Shown: positions 31,334 through 35,619 of the stretch, piece by piece
Numbering within the stretch: position 1 is the stretch's first letter
Layout: the number at the start of each line of letters is the position of its first letter
Source: Zoogloea sp.
GTDB taxonomy: Bacteria > Pseudomonadota > Gammaproteobacteria > Burkholderiales > Rhodocyclaceae
NCBI GenBank assembly: GCA_016789125.1
Contig: JAEUNU010000103.1
Span: 1-35,619, forward strand
Reading direction: 5' to 3'
Length of the DNA: 35,619 nucleotides
Translations under genes and position numbers: made by a program
Notes under the pieces: model-generated
Database searches by the model: none
Told to the model about the DNA's origin: nothing
The model's input: only the letters and a program-made list of their open reading frames with translations

Positions 31334-32836
31334 TCAATGCCGGTGGATCACCCCGATGCCCTCGTGGGCCACGCCGTGGCTGTCGGCCGCGTGGTGGCCG
31401 TGGCGCAGGCGGTCGTGCACGTGGATGTCGTGGTGGACGAACTGCTTCACCAGGGAGCCCACCACCATGCCCACCGCGCTGGCGATGAGGCCGGCCAGCT
31501 GGGCGGGCACATAGGGGTCGTCACCGCCGGCCAGATGCACCGCCAGCCACACGGCGATGCCCAGGAAGATGGCCAGCAGCGCGCCCTGGTTGGTCGCCCG
31601 CCGCCAGTAGAGGCCGCACACCAGGGGCACGAAGGCTGAGACCAGGGTGATCTGGTAAGCGTTCTCGACCATCTTGAAGATGCTGGCCTTGGAATACATG
31701 GCGTAGAAGGTGACCAGCAGCGTGAAGACCAGCGTCACCACGCGCATCCAGAACAGCAGCTTGCGGTCGGTGAGGTGGGGCAGCGCCGGGCGCAGGATGT
31801 TCTCGGTGAAGGTGACCGAGGGCGCCAGCAGGGTCGCCGAGGCGCAGCTCTTGATGGCCGACAGCAGCGCGCCGAAGAAGAGGATCTGGGCCACCAGCGG
31901 AGCCTTGGTGAGCACCAGCTCGGGCAGGATCATCTGGGAATCGGATTTGATCAGCCGGGCCACCATGTCGGGGTCGATGAGGGTGGCCGAGTAGGCCAGG
32001 AACATCGGCACGAAGGCAAACACGAAATACAGCCCGCCGCCGAGCACCGAGCCCCACACGGCGATCTTCTCGGACTTGGCCGACTGCACCCGCTGGACGA
32101 CGTCCTGCTGGGGGATGGAGCCGAGCATCATGGTGACCGCCGCGGCGATGAAGGCGATCACCTCCTTGGGGTCGGGTGGCGGCAGAAAGCTCAGCTTGCC
32201 GTTGTTCATCGCGTGGTCAACCACCACCCCGACGCCGCCGGCCATGCCGCTCACCTCGCCGCCGATCCACAGCATGCCGATCACGATGATGATCATCTGC
32301 AGGAAGTCGGTGACCGCCACCGCCCACATGCCACCGTAGAGGGTGTACACGAGGATGGTCAGCGAGCCGATCCACATGCCGGCCAGCTTGCTGATCTCGC
32401 CGCCCGACACCACGTTGAAGACCAGCCCGAGGGCGGTGATCTGCGCGCCCACCCAACCCAGGTAGGAGACCACGATGGCCAGCGTGGTGAGCACCTCGAC
32501 GCCCCGCCCGTAGCGCTTCTTGTAGAAGTCGCCGATGGTCAGCAGGTTCATGCGGTAGAGCGGCGCGGCGAAGAACAGGCCGACCAGGATCAGGCACATC
32601 GACGAGCCGAAGGGGTCGGCGACGACGCCGTGGAGGCCTTCGTTGAGGAAGGTGGCCGGGATGCCGAGCACGGTTTCGGAGCCGAACCAGGTGGCGAACA
32701 CCGTGGCGGTGACCATGTAGAACGGCAGATGCCGCCCGGCCACCGCAAAATCCTTGGTGTTATGCACCCGCGTGGCGGCAAGCAGGCCGATGCCCACCGA
32801 GATCAGCCAATAGACGATGACGAACCAGAGCAGCAT
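31334..32836 (-). CDS. Sodium:solute symporter family protein
   Basis: A 500-residue transporter with about thirteen membrane spans and the SSS-family pattern, starting MLLWFVIVYWLISVGIGLL. Recognisable family blocks are the GSETVLGIPATFLNEG stretch, TLYGGMWAVAVTDFLQ and the PQQDVVQRVQSAKSE region. Members import solutes such as proline, pantothenate or organic acids with sodium; the substrate is not readable. The last ~35 residues contain eleven histidines, an unusual soluble tail. The gene stands alone, with about 100 bp to the next minus-strand gene upstream. Confidence 0.9.
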   Translation of the reverse strand: MLLWFVIVYWLISVGIGLLAATRVHNTKDFAVAGRHLPFYMVTATVFATWFGSETVLGIPATFLNEGLHGVVADPFGSSMCLILVGLFFAAPLYRMNLLTIGDFYKKRYGRGVEVLTTLAIVVSYLGWVGAQITALGLVFNVVSGGEISKLAGMWIGSLTILVYTLYGGMWAVAVTDFLQMIIIVIGMLWIGGEVSGMAGGVGVVVDHAMNNGKLSFLPPPDPKEVIAFIAAAVTMMLGSIPQQDVVQRVQSAKSEKIAVWGSVLGGGLYFVFAFVPMFLAYSATLIDPDMVARLIKSDSQMILPELVLTKAPLVAQILFFGALLSAIKSCASATLLAPSVTFTENILRPALPHLTDRKLLFWMRVVTLVFTLLVTFYAMYSKASIFKMVENAYQITLVSAFVPLVCGLYWRRATNQGALLAIFLGIAVWLAVHLAGGDDPYVPAQLAGLIASAVGMVVGSLVKQFVHHDIHVHDRLRHGHHAADSHGVAHEGIGVIHRH

Positions 32837-32932
32837 GCGCGGAAAGGGGAAAAGCGTTGAAGAATCCGCGGATTATAGGATGAAGGGCGCCCCGTGCGGA
32901 GCGAAGAGCGGGCCCCGGGCGGGCCGCGCCAG

Positions 32933-35619
32933 CTAGGCCGCCGGCCCGAGGCGCACCGCGAAGACCTCGGCCGGCTCGGCGTGGCCGTAGCACCAGCCCT
33001 GCAGCGCGTCGCAGCCGAGCTGGCGCAGGGTGCTGGCCATCGACTCGGTCTCGACGCCCTCGGCCACCAGCTCGAGGCCCAGGTTGTGGCCGAGCCCGAC
33101 GATGGAAGCGACGATGGCCCGGTCTTCGGGGCCGGCGTTGATCTCCCGCACGAAGGACTGGTCGATCTTGAGCTTGTCGAGGGGAAAACGCTTGAGGTAG
33201 GCGAGGCTGGAATAGCCGGTGCCGAAGTCGTCGATGGCGATGGCGACGCCCAGGGCCTTGAGCTCGGCGAGCTGCCGGGCGACCTGCTCGACGTCGCGCA
33301 TCACCATGCTCTCGGTGAGCTCGAGGGTCAGCAGCGCAGCAGGAATGTCGTGGCGGCGCAGGGCGGCGGCGACGCTGTCGACGAAATCGGCACGGCGGAA
33401 CTGCAGCGCCGAGATATTGACCGCCACCGGCACCAGCGGCAGGCCGGCGGCCCGCCAGGCGGCGAGCTGGGCGCACACCGCGTGGAGCAGCCGGTTGCCG
33501 ATGCTGAGGATCAGCCCGCTCTCCTCGGCGATCGGGATGAAGCGCCCCGGCAGCAGCAGGCCCAGCTCCGGGTGCTGCCAGCGCACCAGGGCCTCGGCGC
33601 CCACCAGGCGGCCGTCGGCCGACATCAGCGGCTGGTAATGCAGCACCAGCTCGTTGCGATCGAGGGCGCCGCGCAGGGCGTATTCGAGGGACAGGCGCTC
33701 GCTGCCCACCGAGTCCATGCCCGGGGTGAAGAACTCGACGCCGTTGCGGCCCGCCTCCTTGGCCCGGTACATGGCCATGTCGGCCCGGTCGAGGAGGACC
33801 TCGGCGTCCCGCCCGTCGTCAGGGTAGACCGCCACGCCGACGCTGGTGGACAGGCTGAACTCGCAGCCGGCCAGCCGGAAGGGTTCGTCGAGGGCTGCCA
33901 GCAGGCGCGTGGCGCCGGCACGCAGCCCGGCGCCCTCGTCGCCCTCGGGGATCAGCACGACGAACTCGTCGCCGCCGTGGCGCAGCACGCTCTCGCCGGG
34001 GCGCAGCACCGACTCGAGGCGCCGCGCGACCTCGATCAGCAGCTGGTCGCCGACGTGGTGGCCGAGGGTGTCGTTGACGTTCTTGAAGCGGTCGAGGTCG
34101 AGGAAGCACAGGGCCAGGCGGCGCCCCCGCCGGTCGGCCTGGGCGGCAGCCTCGGCCGCCATCGTCGCCAGCTCGGCGCGGGACGGCAGGCCGGTGAGGA
34201 AGTCGTGGCTGGCCAGGAAGCGGATGCGCGCCTCGTCGGCCTTTTGCTGGCTGACGTCGGAGAACACCGCCACGTAGTGCGTCACCTGGCCTTCGTCGTT
34301 GCGCACCACGCTCAGCGACAGCGCCGCCGGAAAGGTCTCGCCGCCCACCCGGCGGAGCCACACCTCGCCCTGCCAGGCGCCGGCCTCGGCGGCCTGCTCG
34401 CGGACCATCTCGACGAAGCCCTCGGGGTGGTGCGGGGGATCGAAGAGCTCGAGCACCGTGCCCCGGACAGTCTCCTCGTCGTAGCCGGTGAGCGTCGCGA
34501 AGGCCCGGTTGGTCATCACCACGCGCCGCTCGCAGTCGCTGATGACGATGCCCTCGGAGTTGTTCTCGAAGACCTTGGCGGCGAGGCGCAGGACATCCTC
34601 GCGGCGGTAGCTGCGCAGCGCGAAGGCGACGTCGGCGGTGAGCTCCTCGATCAGGCGGACGGTGTGCTCGTCGAAGAAGCCGCGCTCGTCCTTGCGCAGG
34701 GCCAGCACGCCGTCGGCGTCGGCGCCCCCGTCGGCGATGCGGATCGGGAAGAAGGCGAACGAGCTGTCCGGGTCGCGGGCAACGCAGCCCTCGCAGGCCG
34801 CGGCGTCGGCGGCCGCCTCGGGTTCATTGACGATCAAAGGCCGGGCGAGCAGTGCATCCAGCGGCTGGCGGCAGCGCAGCTGCTCCGGCGGGATGGGCTT
34901 GCGGCCGGCGCGCTGGTAGATGGCCTCCACCACCAGCTCGCGCCCGGCTCCGCGGGGAAAGGCGATCCAGGCCAGGTCGAGCTCGCCGAACTCGACGGCG
35001 ATGCGGCACACCTGGGGCAGCAGGGTGGCGGCGTCGCGGGTATGCACGATCGCCTTGTTGGTGTCGGAAAGGGCGTGGTACAGGCGCGTCATGCGCTTGA
35101 TGTCGCGGGCGTGGTCGCGGGCCGGCTGGAGGTCGTAGCAGGAGCCCACGTAGCCGGTGAACAGCCCGTCGGCGTCGTGGATCGGGGCGCCGTGGTCGGC
35201 GATCCAGTGGTAGCTGCCGTCGGCCGCCCGCAGGCGGTATTCGAGGACGAAGGATTCACGGGCCTCGAAGGCGCGCCGGTAGGCGGTGAGGCAGGCCTCC
35301 CGGTCGTCCGGGTGGAGCGCCTCGAGCCAGCCGCCGTTGGCCTCCTGCTCCAGCGTGCGCCCGGTGAAGGTGAGCCAGGCGCGGTTGAACCAGTCGCACT
35401 CGCCCTTCACGTTGGCGCGCCAGGCGAGGTGCGGGAAGCCTTCGAGCATCGCGAGGTGCTGGTCGCGGGCGCGGGCGAGCTGGCGGTTGCGGGTGCGCAG
35501 GGTGTCCAGCATCTCGTTGAGGGCGGCGGCGAGCTCGCCGAGCTCGTCGCGCCGGCCGACCGGCACGTCGATGTCGACCCCGCCGGTCTGGCGCCGGCCG
35601 AGGGCGGCGCGGATCTCGG
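32933..35619 (-). CDS. HAMP-PAS-GAF-PAS-GGDEF-EAL cyclic-di-GMP signalling protein (partial)
   Basis: The 3' part of a large sensor; the frame stays open through the right edge, so the start is outside. Counting from codon GTG 35566, a HAMP end (GRRDELGELAAALNEML) precedes a PAS domain (about 45-150), a GAF-like domain (160-320), a second PAS (325-450), a GGDEF domain with intact GGDEF (about 530) and an EAL domain with intact EAL (about 657) and DDFGTGYSSLAYL. Both active sites look complete, so it may make or break c-di-GMP. The HAMP implies membrane spans and a periplasmic sensor part beyond the window. Confidence 0.94.
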   Translation of the reverse strand, partial: EIRAALGRRQTGGVDIDVPVGRRDELGELAAALNEMLDTLRTRNRQLARARDQHLAMLEGFPHLAWRANVKGECDWFNRAWLTFTGRTLEQEANGGWLEALHPDDREACLTAYRRAFEARESFVLEYRLRAADGSYHWIADHGAPIHDADGLFTGYVGSCYDLQPARDHARDIKRMTRLYHALSDTNKAIVHTRDAATLLPQVCRIAVEFGELDLAWIAFPRGAGRELVVEAIYQRAGRKPIPPEQLRCRQPLDALLARPLIVNEPEAAADAAACEGCVARDPDSSFAFFPIRIADGGADADGVLALRKDERGFFDEHTVRLIEELTADVAFALRSYRREDVLRLAAKVFENNSEGIVISDCERRVVMTNRAFATLTGYDEETVRGTVLELFDPPHHPEGFVEMVREQAAEAGAWQGEVWLRRVGGETFPAALSLSVVRNDEGQVTHYVAVFSDVSQQKADEARIRFLASHDFLTGLPSRAELATMAAEAAAQADRRGRRLALCFLDLDRFKNVNDTLGHHVGDQLLIEVARRLESVLRPGESVLRHGGDEFVVLIPEGDEGAGLRAGATRLLAALDEPFRLAGCEFSLSTSVGVAVYPDDGRDAEVLLDRADMAMYRAKEAGRNGVEFFTPGMDSVGSERLSLEYALRGALDRNELVLHYQPLMSADGRLVGAEALVRWQHPELGLLLPGRFIPIAEESGLILSIGNRLLHAVCAQLAAWRAAGLPLVPVAVNISALQFRRADFVDSVAAALRRHDIPAALLTLELTESMVMRDVEQVARQLAELKALGVAIAIDDFGTGYSSLAYLKRFPLDKLKIDQSFVREINAGPEDRAIVASIVGLGHNLGLELVAEGVETESMASTLRQLGCDALQGWCYGHAEPAEVFAVRLGPAA

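Overview
The window looks like a high-GC betaproteobacterial chromosome, most likely Rhodocyclales (Azoarcus/Thauera type). That placement is an inference from codon usage and from the housekeeping block thiS-thiG-trmB, ndpA, dgkA, mutY, LON-domain gene and ubiX. The left ~20.8 kb is an accessory defence island inserted at the 3' end of a tRNA-Gly gene. The right ~14.8 kb is ordinary core genome.

Left part of the island (1-9.3 kb). A DUF1778-GNAT toxin-antitoxin operon (minus strand) and a decayed family-B DNA polymerase fragment precede a plus-strand cluster: a WYL-domain regulator, a 66-residue zinc-ribbon protein, and three consecutive dynamin-like GTPases (557, 782 and 723 aa). GTPases 1 and 2 overlap by four bases and GTPase 3 follows after 15 bases. 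The layout recalls leoABC/Eleos-type bacterial dynamins and is the best candidate here for a little-described anti-phage system. It is closed by a terminator hairpin and a 100-bp sequence repeating the terminator plus the 3' end of the tRNA-Gly gene.

Middle of the island (9.3-20.8 kb). A second, different DUF1778-GNAT operon is bracketed by truncated copies of an antitoxin-like gene. Then come an unrecognised helical protein, an array of eleven 21-bp repeats and a type I restriction-modification operon. The order is hsdM, hsdS, a GmrSD-like DUF262+HNH protein, an ABC/SMC-type ATPase, a small PD-(D/E)XK-like protein and hsdR. Three foreign genes are therefore nested between the specificity and restriction subunits. 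HsdR carries an unusual insert of three Cys4 modules. The operon ends at a terminator shared with the convergent tRNA-Gly(CCC) gene. The 100-bp direct repeats at 9.23-9.33 and 20.71-20.81 kb mark a possible 11.5-kb inserted unit. No integrase or transposase gene is visible.

Core region (20.8-35.6 kb). Thiamine thiazole synthesis (thiS, thiG), tRNA m7G46 methyltransferase (trmB), a Bcr/CflA efflux pump, nucleoid-associated YejK/NdpA, a polytopic membrane protein, diacylglycerol kinase, an alpha/beta hydrolase, a flavin reductase, MutY, a LON-domain protein, UbiX, a sodium:solute symporter with a His-rich tail, and a GGDEF-EAL sensor running off the right edge. Two REP-like inverted-repeat doublets sit between core genes.
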